From Micrococcales bacterium KH10 (GTDB taxonomy: Bacteria > Actinomycetota > Actinomycetes > Actinomycetales > Cellulomonadaceae), in the NCBI GenBank assembly GCA_900188465.1, contig FZPE01000001.1, positions 1,328,805 through 1,392,804 of the forward strand: DNA of 64,000 bases. The letters run 5' to 3'. How positions within the stretch are numbered: the first letter of the stretch is position 1; every line of letters begins with the position of its first letter. The notes under the pieces were generated by a model, which saw only the letters and a list, made by a program, of their open reading frames with translations, did no database searches and was not told the DNA's origin. Position numbers and translations under genes: made by a program. Below, one piece after another: positions 44,428 to 51,475 of this stretch.

Positions 44428-46067
44428 GATGCCACCTCGTCCTTGGTCACAGTGCTCAACTGCCCGCCACGCATTTCATAGATTCGGTCGGCGGCCCGCG
44501 CAGTGCGCGTCCGGTGGGTGATCGAGATAACGGTGCGGCCCTGCGCCAATCGGTCTAGTGCTTCGAGGATGGCTGCCTCACTGTTGGGATCGACCTGGCT
44601 TGTCGGTTCATCCAGCAACAACAGTGGCGCGTCCTTGAGCAGTGCTCGTGCGATGGCGACTCGTTGTGCCTGACCGCCTGAGAGCGTCAAACCGCGCTCG
44701 CCTACTTGGGTGTCCAATCCGAGCGACCAATCGCGGACCTCGGACAGGTTGGCTTTGTCGAGCGCTTCCCACAGTTCGTCATCGGTGGCATCCGGTGCCG
44801 CGATCCGCAGGTTGTGCGCGAGAGTCCCGCTGAACAGGTATGTCGATTGCGCGACGATACCGATCTGGGCGGTGAGCCACGACGGGTCGGCTGCTTTTGT
44901 ATCGACACCCCCGATAGACACAGTCCCCGCGCTGGGCTGATAGATGCCCTGGATCAGGTTCAACAGGGTTGACTTACCGCCACCAGATGGACCCATGATC
45001 GCGACGTGCTCCCCGGTGCGAACCTGCCAGTCCAGTTCACCCAGGACGAGCTGGTCCTCGCGGTATCCGAATGAGACCCGGTCGAAGACCACCATCGGTG
45101 CCGCACTGCGACCGGGTTTCGTCTTGGCGGCTTTCTCGGCGGTGAGGGAGCGCTCGTCCTCATCACGAGCGGTAACAAACCGCTTGATTTCGCGCTTAGC
45201 GGCAATCCCGCCCATCCCGATGTAAAAGAACTGACCGATGCGGTCGAGGGGTTCGAGCAGCAGCGTCGAGATCAACACGAGCGCGACCGCCTGACCCGGC
45301 GTCAGGACTCCCGCCACGGTCCGTTCGACGGCGAGCGCCGCGGCGAGCGTGATCATGCCCAGGGAGAATGCCGCGTCTGAGACGAGCAGGATGAGTTGGT
45401 TGCCAAGCAGCATTCGCATGACGTGCTGGCGGACGTTTTCGGCCTCGTCGGCGAGTTTGTCGCCGTGCTTGCGGCCCGCGCCGAGTGCCCGCAGCGTCGC
45501 GAGGCCCTGGATCGCGTCGAGATAGCGCGCAGCCAGACGCTGTGAGGCGAAACGGTAGCGTTTGGAGACCGAGCTGAAGGCGCGTTGGAAACCGCCGATG
45601 AGCACTGGTATCAAGGGCAATGCGAGCATGAGCCACAGCGCTGTGGACCGGTCGAGCATGAACCCGATGATCAGGGTAGCGATGATGGGACTTGTCATCG
45701 CGCCGATCATGGGCCCGAGGAATGTCACGCGATAGTTCGCGGAACGTTCGACGGCATCGGTGGCGGTCGAGACCGTGCGACCGGTCCATTCCCGCGACGC
45801 GGCTACGGCCGGAGTGTCGATCACGGTGCGCAAAATCGCGTCACGATCCGCCGATTCGGCACGGGTCAGAGCCCTCGGGAATCCAGCGTTCCCCGCCCAC
45901 ATGAACAGTCCGGCCAGGATGGGGCCAGCGATCACCAGGACGAGTTCTCTGGTGCCGATGGGTTCGCCTGTGATGATGCGGTCCAGTGCGAAGCCGATCC
46001 CGAGATAGGCGGCTGCCAAGGCGATGGTATTGAGCCACGAGAAAATCAGCGGTCTGGTGATGATCAT
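44424..46067 (-). CDS. ABC exporter-fold half-transporter, first subunit, iron-box controlled
   Basis: This is an ABC half-transporter of 547 aa: a six-helix membrane domain (about 8-300) with LDAIQGLATLRALGAG in its intracellular loop, then an ATPase with Walker A GPSGGGKST, Q-loop VAQSTYLFSG, signature LTLSGGQAQRVAIARALL, Walker B LLLLDEPTS and H-loop SITHRTRT. The ATG at 46067 has GAGGT eight bases upstream; a GTG two codons earlier is less likely. A DtxR/IdeR-like sequence lies 20-40 bp upstream (46085-46104), so expression probably rises when iron is scarce. It is divergent from an isochorismate synthase gene. Together these suggest siderophore uptake; the ligand is not proven. Confidence 0.88.
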   Translation of the reverse strand: MIITRPLIFSWLNTIALAAAYLGIGFALDRIITGEPIGTRELVLVIAGPILAGLFMWAGNAGFPRALTRAESADRDAILRTVIDTPAVAASREWTGRTVSTATDAVERSANYRVTFLGPMIGAMTSPIIATLIIGFMLDRSTALWLMLALPLIPVLIGGFQRAFSSVSKRYRFASQRLAARYLDAIQGLATLRALGAGRKHGDKLADEAENVRQHVMRMLLGNQLILLVSDAAFSLGMITLAAALAVERTVAGVLTPGQAVALVLISTLLLEPLDRIGQFFYIGMGGIAAKREIKRFVTARDEDERSLTAEKAAKTKPGRSAAPMVVFDRVSFGYREDQLVLGELDWQVRTGEHVAIMGPSGGGKSTLLNLIQGIYQPSAGTVSIGGVDTKAADPSWLTAQIGIVAQSTYLFSGTLAHNLRIAAPDATDDELWEALDKANLSEVRDWSLGLDTQVGERGLTLSGGQAQRVAIARALLKDAPLLLLDEPTSQVDPNSEAAILEALDRLAQGRTVISITHRTRTARAADRIYEMRGGQLSTVTKDEVAS

Positions 46068-46084
46068 GGGCACACCTCATTGCA

Positions 46085-46104
46085 GAGCATAGGCTTACCT
46101 TAGT
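46085..46104. promoter_or_regulatory. Probable DtxR/IdeR iron box
   Basis: AGGCTTACCTTAG (46091-46103, plus strand) matches the right-hand part of the DtxR/IdeR consensus TTAGGTTAGGCTAACCTAA; the left part is poorly kept. It is placed 18-37 bp upstream of the ABC transporter start codon, where a metal-loaded repressor would block transcription. Confidence 0.6.
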
Positions 46105-46156
46105 TCCCATGGGGGTACCGCAATCAAGACCAACGGCCTAAAACGGACAATTATTC

Positions 46157-46169
46157 TGACGTAACGTCA
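46157..46169. promoter_or_regulatory. 13-bp palindrome in divergent ABC / isochorismate synthase region
   Basis: TGACGTAACGTCA has six-base arms around a central A. It lies in the 370-bp non-coding stretch between the two divergent genes, which also holds the iron box (46085) and an 11-bp inverted repeat (46230-46277). The binding protein is unknown. Confidence 0.4.
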
Positions 46170-46229
46170 TGATATTGGTGTCATCTACTGGATCACCCCG
46201 TCTTCAGCAGTGCTTCTAGTCCGTGGCCC

Positions 46230-46277
46230 GATATGCAAAGTCGTAGGCCTATATATCGCACTACTCCTTTGCATATC
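46230..46277. promoter_or_regulatory. 11-bp inverted repeat upstream of isochorismate synthase
   Basis: GATATGCAAAG (46230-46240) is the exact reverse complement of CTTTGCATATC (46267-46277); inside it GTAG and CTAC (46243-46246, 46261-46264) also pair. It could be a pair of regulator half-sites or a stem-loop in the 5' leader of the gene at 46438, about 160 bp downstream. Confidence 0.4.
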
Positions 46278-46437
46278 AGGCTACTTCCAGGCATAGCTGT
46301 GCGCTGATCGGGGCGCAGCGGATCTAGACCCATGCGCGCACACTCGCTGTCTTTTCGAACTAGGCTGGTGGAAATGGTTGCCGCTGCTTCCACTCCCTCG
46401 GGGTGGCCAACACGGCGAATGACTCGGAGGTGTATTC

Positions 46438-47649
46438 GTGACGATTGCGGTGGCCCGCAATGGACGTTGGTGGCAATCGTCGTTGCCGCCCTCGCCTGTC
46501 ACTGGACGCCGGAGCGATGAATCTCTTCCCGACGAGGTGCGCGCCCGGCTACTGACTGAATCCGATGCTGGCCGTCACACGTCAGAGCCTGATGCCACAG
46601 TTTCCGAGCCTCCACTCGATACAGCGGATCTGGACTCGTCCTTGAAGAAAGCCGGTCCTGTGGCGGTCGGTGTGCTCGGGTTCGAGCCTGATTCACCGGC
46701 GGTGTTTCACGTGACACGAGGTGCGGACTTCACTGCCGTGCCAGTGGCGTCTGCCCTTCCGGCGGTGTTGTCCTCGCGCGAGGAACCGAGTTCGCACGAT
46801 TACGCCAAGATCGTTGCACAGGCGCTCGATGCACTGGATTCCGGTGCACCGGACTCTGGCTCTGACGGCACCGCGTCTCGATTGCGCAAAGTGGTGCTGG
46901 GACGATGGCTACGAATCAGCACCGAATCAGCAGTGTCACCTGCCGACTTGGCGGCTTCACTCGCGCAGCACAATCACAATTCAACGGTGATGGCGGTGCC
47001 GCTTGGCGGCGCTGATTCCGATGCTGCCAGCACCCTGGTGACCGCTTCCCCCGAATTGCTATTGGCTCGTCGCGGCCCGAGCATCCTGAGCCGCCCGTTG
47101 GCCGGTTCGGCTGTGCGAGCGTCCGATCCCGTCGAGGACCGCCGCCGGGCTGACGCGCTATTACTGGATGAGAAGAATCTGCACGAACATGCGCTCGTCG
47201 TCGAGGCCATTCGCGATGCGCTCGGGCCTCTTTGCACGCAACTGCAGGCGCCCACGCGCCCTTCCCTGGTCGGGACGAGTGCCATGTGGCATCTGGCGAC
47301 AGCGATCTCCGGAACGCTGCGGGCCGACATCGCCGATCACTGGTCTGCACTGCATCTGGCGCAGTTGCTCCACCCTACTCCGGCCGTAGCGGGCACCCCT
47401 CGTAGCGATGCCATGCGACTCATCAGTGAACTTGAGTTAGAACCACGAGGACCGATGACCGGGGCGGCCGGCTGGGTGAACGCAGTAGGCGATGGTGAGT
47501 TTCATGTAGTGATCCGCGCTGCACTTGTCGCTGGCACCGCAACCCAGTTGTTTGCCGGTGCCGGTATCGTGCCGGGCTCGGTACCGGTGGACGAGGCCAC
47601 TGAGACCGGGGCCAAACTCAGCACCGTGCTGCGCGCCTTTGGCGGGTGA
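46438..47649 (+). CDS. Isochorismate synthase (chorismate-binding family)
   Basis: This cytoplasmic Mg-dependent enzyme converts chorismate to isochorismate, the first step to menaquinone or to salicylate/2,3-dihydroxybenzoate siderophores. Signatures are KVVLGRWLRIS, TASPELLLARRGP, SRPLAGSAVRASD, LDEKNLHEHALVVEAI, LLHPTPAVAGTPRSDA, EPRGPMTGAAGWVNAVGDG and LFAGAGIVPGSVPVDEATET. The length (403 aa) is usual for DhbC/MenF. The GTG start at 46438 has a strong GGAGG eight bases upstream. No other men or siderophore genes adjoin it, so the pathway is open; divergence from an iron-box ABC transporter favours siderophore use. Anthranilate synthase is unlikely given the AGAGIV and HPTPAVAG forms. Confidence 0.88.
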   Translation: MTIAVARNGRWWQSSLPPSPVTGRRSDESLPDEVRARLLTESDAGRHTSEPDATVSEPPLDTADLDSSLKKAGPVAVGVLGFEPDSPAVFHVTRGADFTAVPVASALPAVLSSREEPSSHDYAKIVAQALDALDSGAPDSGSDGTASRLRKVVLGRWLRISTESAVSPADLAASLAQHNHNSTVMAVPLGGADSDAASTLVTASPELLLARRGPSILSRPLAGSAVRASDPVEDRRRADALLLDEKNLHEHALVVEAIRDALGPLCTQLQAPTRPSLVGTSAMWHLATAISGTLRADIADHWSALHLAQLLHPTPAVAGTPRSDAMRLISELELEPRGPMTGAAGWVNAVGDGEFHVVIRAALVAGTATQLFAGAGIVPGSVPVDEATETGAKLSTVLRAFGG

Positions 47650-47671
47650 GCGACTGTCCCACACCGGCAAG

Positions 47672-47680
47672 TTATCCACA
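47672..47680 (+). promoter_or_regulatory. Consensus DnaA box (isolated)
   Basis: TTATCCACA matches the DnaA-box consensus and lies between isochorismate synthase and hicA. A reverse-complement copy is at 33992-34000, before pgm. Single boxes can titrate DnaA or affect a promoter; there is no cluster that would make an origin. Confidence 0.4.
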
Positions 47681-47731
47681 TAGTGCTAGTTCAGATTGCA
47701 CTTGTGATGCCAGCACGATGAGCGTGGCGTC

Positions 47732-47941
47732 ATGCCCAAGCCCCAGAAGTACCGTGACGCGATCAGATTCTTAAGATCGCAAGGTTGGGTGATGCTGCGT
47801 CAAGGTAAAGGTTCGCACCAAATCTGGGGCACTCCGGACCGAAAACAGAAACTCGTGCCACCAGGACACCGAGAGGTGCGCGCGGGAATTGTCGCGCAAG
47901 TCATCAATGAGTTGCCGAACGCACCACAACACTGGAGGTGA
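47732..47941 (+). CDS. hicA: HicA-type toxin
   Basis: This is a type II toxin of 69 aa with a double-stranded-RNA-binding-like fold; HicA proteins cleave mRNA and stop translation. The conserved layout is AIRFLRSQGWVMLRQGKGSHQIW (with the catalytic-type His in GKGSH), then KLVPPGHREVRAGIVAQVINEL. The TGA ends at 47941, directly before the antitoxin gene, whose ribosome-binding site GGAGG overlaps the 3' end of hicA, so the two are coupled. The toxin-first order is normal for hicAB. The gene looks intact. Confidence 0.93.
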   Translation: MPKPQKYRDAIRFLRSQGWVMLRQGKGSHQIWGTPDRKQKLVPPGHREVRAGIVAQVINELPNAPQHWR

Positions 47942-47944
47942 ATG

Positions 47945-48349
47945 ATGGCTGCTGACTACGAGGTAGTTGCGTACCGCGACGGGAAATGGTGGGCGTTCGA
48001 GATACCTGCGCTGTTCACACCTTCGCCACGAGGTGGCAAACACCGCATAGTTGCGATGGGACAGTCGTCAACCATTGAACAGATCGCAGCCGACGCTCGT
48101 GACGTCATAGAACTGTGGACCGAAGACGATGATTTCGACTTGCATATCGTCTATCGGTTGCCCTCTCAGGTCGAAAAGACACTTGACCATGCCCAGGAGC
48201 GCGAAAGGGCCGGTCGTCGCGCGTTGGTTGAAGCAAGCGATGCGCGCCGGAAAGCAATACAGGCATTGCGCGCCACAGGTCTGACGCAGGCTGAAACCGC
48301 CGCAATACTTGGGCTGTCCCGCCAACGTGTGCAACAACTAGCGCAGTAG
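47945..48349 (+). CDS. hicB: HicB-like antitoxin with C-terminal helix-turn-helix
   Basis: This is a 134-aa antitoxin partner. The N-terminal region (about 1-70) has the HicB layout YEVVAYRDGKWWAFEIPAL and ADARDVIELW. A charged helical linker (EKTLDHAQERERAGRRALVE) joins a C-terminal HTH (TGLTQAETAAILGLSRQRVQ) of the sigma-70 region 4 type, which would bind the operon promoter and autoregulate. GGAGG five bases before the second of two adjacent ATGs favours the start at 47945 over 47942. The HicB domain is longer and more diverged than the minimal family form. Confidence 0.85.
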   Translation: MAADYEVVAYRDGKWWAFEIPALFTPSPRGGKHRIVAMGQSSTIEQIAADARDVIELWTEDDDFDLHIVYRLPSQVEKTLDHAQERERAGRRALVEASDARRKAIQALRATGLTQAETAAILGLSRQRVQQLAQ

Positions 48350-48430
48350 CCAACCGACATGGCGCGAGGCAGCGTGCCGCACTAGGGTGGAATGACTGAA
48401 GGATTCTTCGCTCTGAGGGAGGAGACCACA

Positions 48431-48616
48431 ATGGCCACCAACGACCCGCGCGAATACGTTTCTGACGTCGACCTAGCCGACCAGGCGACGCCTGCGGTCC
48501 CGGGTGACGACAACGACCAGATCGACGCTCAGATCGACCCCGCCAAGGCCGATATCGCTGACCAGATCGATCAAGCGACCGTCGTGCCCGATCTGGACGA
48601 GGAAGACCTGCGCTAG
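48431..48616 (+). CDS. Small acidic protein, function unknown
   Basis: This is a predicted 61-aa protein, MATNDPREYVSDVDLADQ..., extremely rich in Asp, Gln, Ala and Ile, with pseudo-repeats DQIDAQIDPAKA and DIADQIDQA and an acidic end DLDEEDLR. GGAGG eight bases upstream makes the ATG at 48431 credible. It has no signal peptide or known domain. It lies 80 bp after hicB in the same orientation but is probably an independent gene. Confidence 0.65.
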   Translation: MATNDPREYVSDVDLADQATPAVPGDDNDQIDAQIDPAKADIADQIDQATVVPDLDEEDLR

Positions 48617-48640
48617 TTCACCTGCTTGAGTTGATCTGCG

Positions 48641-50146
48641 CTAACTGTAGTACTTCGTACCACCGAGCAGAATGCCTTCAAAGCGCGGCGACGCCTTCTC
48701 ACGATCATCCATGAACACACCGAGGGTCACCGTCTTCTTCGTTCCGTTGGCATAACGCAACTGGACTCGACCACGGCTAAGGACCTTGTAGGTGCCCTTC
48801 TCATCGTTGCTGCCACCGACGAACCAGTTGTCCGTCGGGATGCCCCAACTCGTCGTTCCTTGCCGCCCTTCGGAGAACTTCCCGTTCTTGCCCAAGGTCA
48901 GATACCAGGTATAGGTGTAGCAGGTCTTGCCATACCCGTAGCCGCAGCCATTGGCGCCCTGGTGGTGCAGCGACACCTTGAACTTCTTACCTTTCTTGGG
49001 GAAGCTGATCCGCGAGTAGTACTTGGAAGAGCCACCCTTTTCTTTGACCAGCAGCGACTTCGAGTCGACCGTTCCGCTGAACTTGCCAAAACTGACCTTG
49101 CCGGTGCGAGGGTTGTACTTATAGCGATAGCAGTTCTTCTTGGGCTTGCAGGCCTTCTTCGGCAGGCCCTTGGTGCGCAGTCCCACATAGACTCGCTTGC
49201 TGTCGACGAAGTGCACCCCGCGTGGCTGCCAGGCATCGTCTAGCGATGAATCCGCACCCCAGAAGTATTGGCCCCGCAGCGTCTTTAATTTGGTGCTCTT
49301 CTTATACCGCAGCACTTTGGTCTTGGCCGCATCGTTGATGGCGCCGGGCGCCGAGGCCTTGACACTGATCGTACGTGTCTTCTTGCCTTTGAGCTGGACT
49401 TTGACCGTGCGCTTGACCGACTTGCGACCGGCAAGCGAGGCGATCTTGATGCTCTTCTTCTTGAACTTCAGTTTCGTGCCGCTAAGCTTCACGGTCACGT
49501 TCTGCACGGGGTCCCGACTCGAGTTGTATACGGAGATCTGGACTTTCACCCATTTCTTGCCCTTGGCAGAAACCGTCGCTGGTGCCCCGACCGACAGTTC
49601 GGGGACCTCAACGGTGTTCTCCCGCAGGCGAACCCAGCCGCTCGTCTGATACGAGGTTTCGTCCTTCACCGTGACTGCATAGGCACAGTCCCAGGCCGTG
49701 CTACCCAACCGAGCGTTGCCACGCGCAGTGACAGTGGCCGTGGCACCGGATACCGCTATGGACGAGGTCACCGTAGTACTGGGAAGAAACGCTGCGTGGG
49801 ACCAGCGTGGTCCCGGACGTCCCGCCATAGCGAAACTCGCCTGGCATGAGTCGGTTGCCGAGACCTTCCCGAAGTAGATCTGGATGTCGGTCGTATCCGC
49901 AGCAGGTACCGCAGCCGCATAGGTGACCTTGGATGTGACGGTCGATTGCGCAACGTTCTGGCTGACCTCGATGCCCGTCACCGCGACCGAACCCGCAGGC
50001 GGGCTGTTCTCAAAGACAGAGATCGTGCCCGATCGGCCCACCAGTACATCCGCCGCCTGAGCCGCAGGCGCCGCAATTGCACCGCCGACAATCAGGCCTG
50101 CAACGCTCACCATCACGGCCGCCATCCGGCCACACCTGTACTTCAT
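48641..50146 (-). CDS. Secreted basic protein with Cys-containing C-terminal domain of unknown family
   Basis: This is a secreted protein of 501 aa. The signal peptide (about 1-32) ends AAQAAD. Residues 35-180 form a beta-rich domain with a probable disulfide pair (DSCQ and DCAY). About 185-290 is a Lys-rich Ig-like module (KFKKKSIKIASLAGRKSVKR). About 295-501 is a Tyr/Gly/Lys-rich domain containing FWGADSSLDDAWQPRGVHFV, KACKPKKNCYRY and GCGYGYGKTCYTYTWYL, with two Cys pairs. No family is recognised. The ATG at 50146 follows GAGGGGA. It is transcribed away from a LacI gene. The cationic Ig-like part links it to the glycosidases in the window. Confidence 0.75.
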   Translation of the reverse strand: MKYRCGRMAAVMVSVAGLIVGGAIAAPAAQAADVLVGRSGTISVFENSPPAGSVAVTGIEVSQNVAQSTVTSKVTYAAAVPAADTTDIQIYFGKVSATDSCQASFAMAGRPGPRWSHAAFLPSTTVTSSIAVSGATATVTARGNARLGSTAWDCAYAVTVKDETSYQTSGWVRLRENTVEVPELSVGAPATVSAKGKKWVKVQISVYNSSRDPVQNVTVKLSGTKLKFKKKSIKIASLAGRKSVKRTVKVQLKGKKTRTISVKASAPGAINDAAKTKVLRYKKSTKLKTLRGQYFWGADSSLDDAWQPRGVHFVDSKRVYVGLRTKGLPKKACKPKKNCYRYKYNPRTGKVSFGKFSGTVDSKSLLVKEKGGSSKYYSRISFPKKGKKFKVSLHHQGANGCGYGYGKTCYTYTWYLTLGKNGKFSEGRQGTTSWGIPTDNWFVGGSNDEKGTYKVLSRGRVQLRYANGTKKTVTLGVFMDDREKASPRFEGILLGGTKYYS

Positions 50147-50299
50147 CACGGGTCCCCTCGTCCGCCCTACCTACATATGACCGTAATGAACGATCGTCTA
50201 TGTCGCATCCGCACGGGACTTCGCACTGTCCGACCAGGGAAACTACGGAGTACGTAGTGGCCGGTGATGCCCAAACACCCGAAACGGATTCACAGAAGA

Positions 50300-51349
50300 T
50301 TATTTAGCCGTTGCGCGGGGCGGGGCGGTGCTGGCGCGCACGATGAGCCGGGTGGGAACAGTGACTGGTTGCTGTGGTGTGATCGTGGGGTGCTCCAACT
50401 GGTCGAAGAGCAGCGTGATCAGTTCCGCACCGATGGTTCGGTAGTCCTGACGAACGGTTGTCAATGGTGGCCAAGCAAACTCTGATTCTGGTAGGTCATC
50501 GAATCCAACCACCGAAACCTCATCAGGCACGCAACGACGACGCTCAAACATCGCCCGTATTACCCCTAGAGCGATTTGATCATTGGCGCAGAACACAGCT
50601 GTGACTTGTGGATCAGCGGCCAATTTCTGGCCGGCTAGGTAACCCTCAGCTGCACTCCAGTCGGTGTGCAACACATCTGGTGTGGCGACGCCAGCATCAA
50701 GGAGCGTCTGCCGCCAGGTTTGCTCGCGTTGAATCGCGGGGATGGAGTCTGTTGGACCTGCCACATGGTGTACTGTGCGGTGGCCAAGGTCAAGTAAATG
50801 CTGAACAGCATCGGCGGTGCCACTGACCTGGTCAGAGACTACTGCGGGCAATTTGCCGACTAACCGTGAATCGAACACCGCCGTCGGCAGCCCAGCAGGA
50901 AGGTGGAGTTCGTCGTCTGAAAGCATTTCCGCACGAATAACGACGAGGCCATCGACAGACTGTTGCCGTAGATGGTGGACTGCGGCCGACATATGCTTTG
51001 GCAACGGTGCTTCGATATCGACAAGGGAGATGCTGTAACCCTTCTCGTAAGCCCGCGATGCGACAGCCACCACAGTTTGAGACTCTCCGGCACGTCCCAG
51101 TTGGTGTGCGATGATCCCAATATTGCGGAAAGTACCAGACTTCAGTGCTCGAGCAGCAGCGTTGGGAACATATCCGAGTTCTCGCATCGCCGCGATCACG
51201 CGATCGCGGGTCGCTGTGCGGACAGCGAGACTGCTATTGGCCACGCGCGACACTGTTTGCATAGACACACCCGCGAGAGCCGCTACGTCAGCCATCGACG
51301 CGGATCTGCGACCGGATCGATCCGGCCGTCCCTGTCGAGAATGCGCCAT
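50300..51349 (-). CDS. LacI family transcriptional regulator
   Basis: This is a LacI/GalR repressor of 349 aa. A basic N-terminus (SRQGRPDRSGRRS) precedes the HTH SMADVAALAGVSMQTVSRVA and hinge PNAAARALKSGTFRNIGII. The effector domain has QSVDGLVVIRAEM, GHRTVHHVAGP, VFCANDQIALGVI and VVGFDDLPESEFAWPPLTTV. It is directly downstream of the GH97 gene, behind a strong terminator, and a LacI-like palindrome lies before GH97 (55386-55403), so GH97 is the likely target. It is less similar to the LacI pair at 1402-3782 than those are to each other. The inducer is not predictable. Confidence 0.93.
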   Translation of the reverse strand: MAHSRQGRPDRSGRRSASMADVAALAGVSMQTVSRVANSSLAVRTATRDRVIAAMRELGYVPNAAARALKSGTFRNIGIIAHQLGRAGESQTVVAVASRAYEKGYSISLVDIEAPLPKHMSAAVHHLRQQSVDGLVVIRAEMLSDDELHLPAGLPTAVFDSRLVGKLPAVVSDQVSGTADAVQHLLDLGHRTVHHVAGPTDSIPAIQREQTWRQTLLDAGVATPDVLHTDWSAAEGYLAGQKLAADPQVTAVFCANDQIALGVIRAMFERRRCVPDEVSVVGFDDLPESEFAWPPLTTVRQDYRTIGAELITLLFDQLEHPTITPQQPVTVPTRLIVRASTAPPRATAK

Positions 51350-51415
51350 GCTGATCGATTCTACGGGATGTGAACCTTTGAACGATCAATCACAAGTAGC
51401 GGGCAGACGATCCGT

Positions 51416-51459
51416 GCGGGGCGTGATGTGATGGTTGTGACGATCACATCACGCCCCGC
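51416..51459. terminator. Terminator hairpin, 17-bp perfect stem
   Basis: 51416-51432 is perfectly complementary to 51443-51459, with a 10-nt loop. It lies 17 bp after the GH97 stop and before the LacI gene start. There is no long T-tract, so it may act partly as a processing or stabilising hairpin, but the position suits termination of GH97. Confidence 0.75.
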
Positions 51460-51475
51460 CGACGGCCGGACCCGC

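Noticed and set aside
42625..46067. Naming the ABC pair cydDC
   Set aside because: The fold fits, but no cydAB genes are adjacent and an iron box precedes the operon, favouring a siderophore role; left without a symbol.
46438..47649. Anthranilate or aminodeoxychorismate synthase for the chorismate enzyme
   Set aside because: The C-terminal motifs match isochorismate synthases, and there is no glutamine amidotransferase partner or trp/pab neighbourhood.
33992..47680. Two DnaA boxes as evidence of a replication origin
   Set aside because: The boxes are single and 13.7 kb apart, with no AT-rich unwinding region and no dnaA or dnaN nearby.
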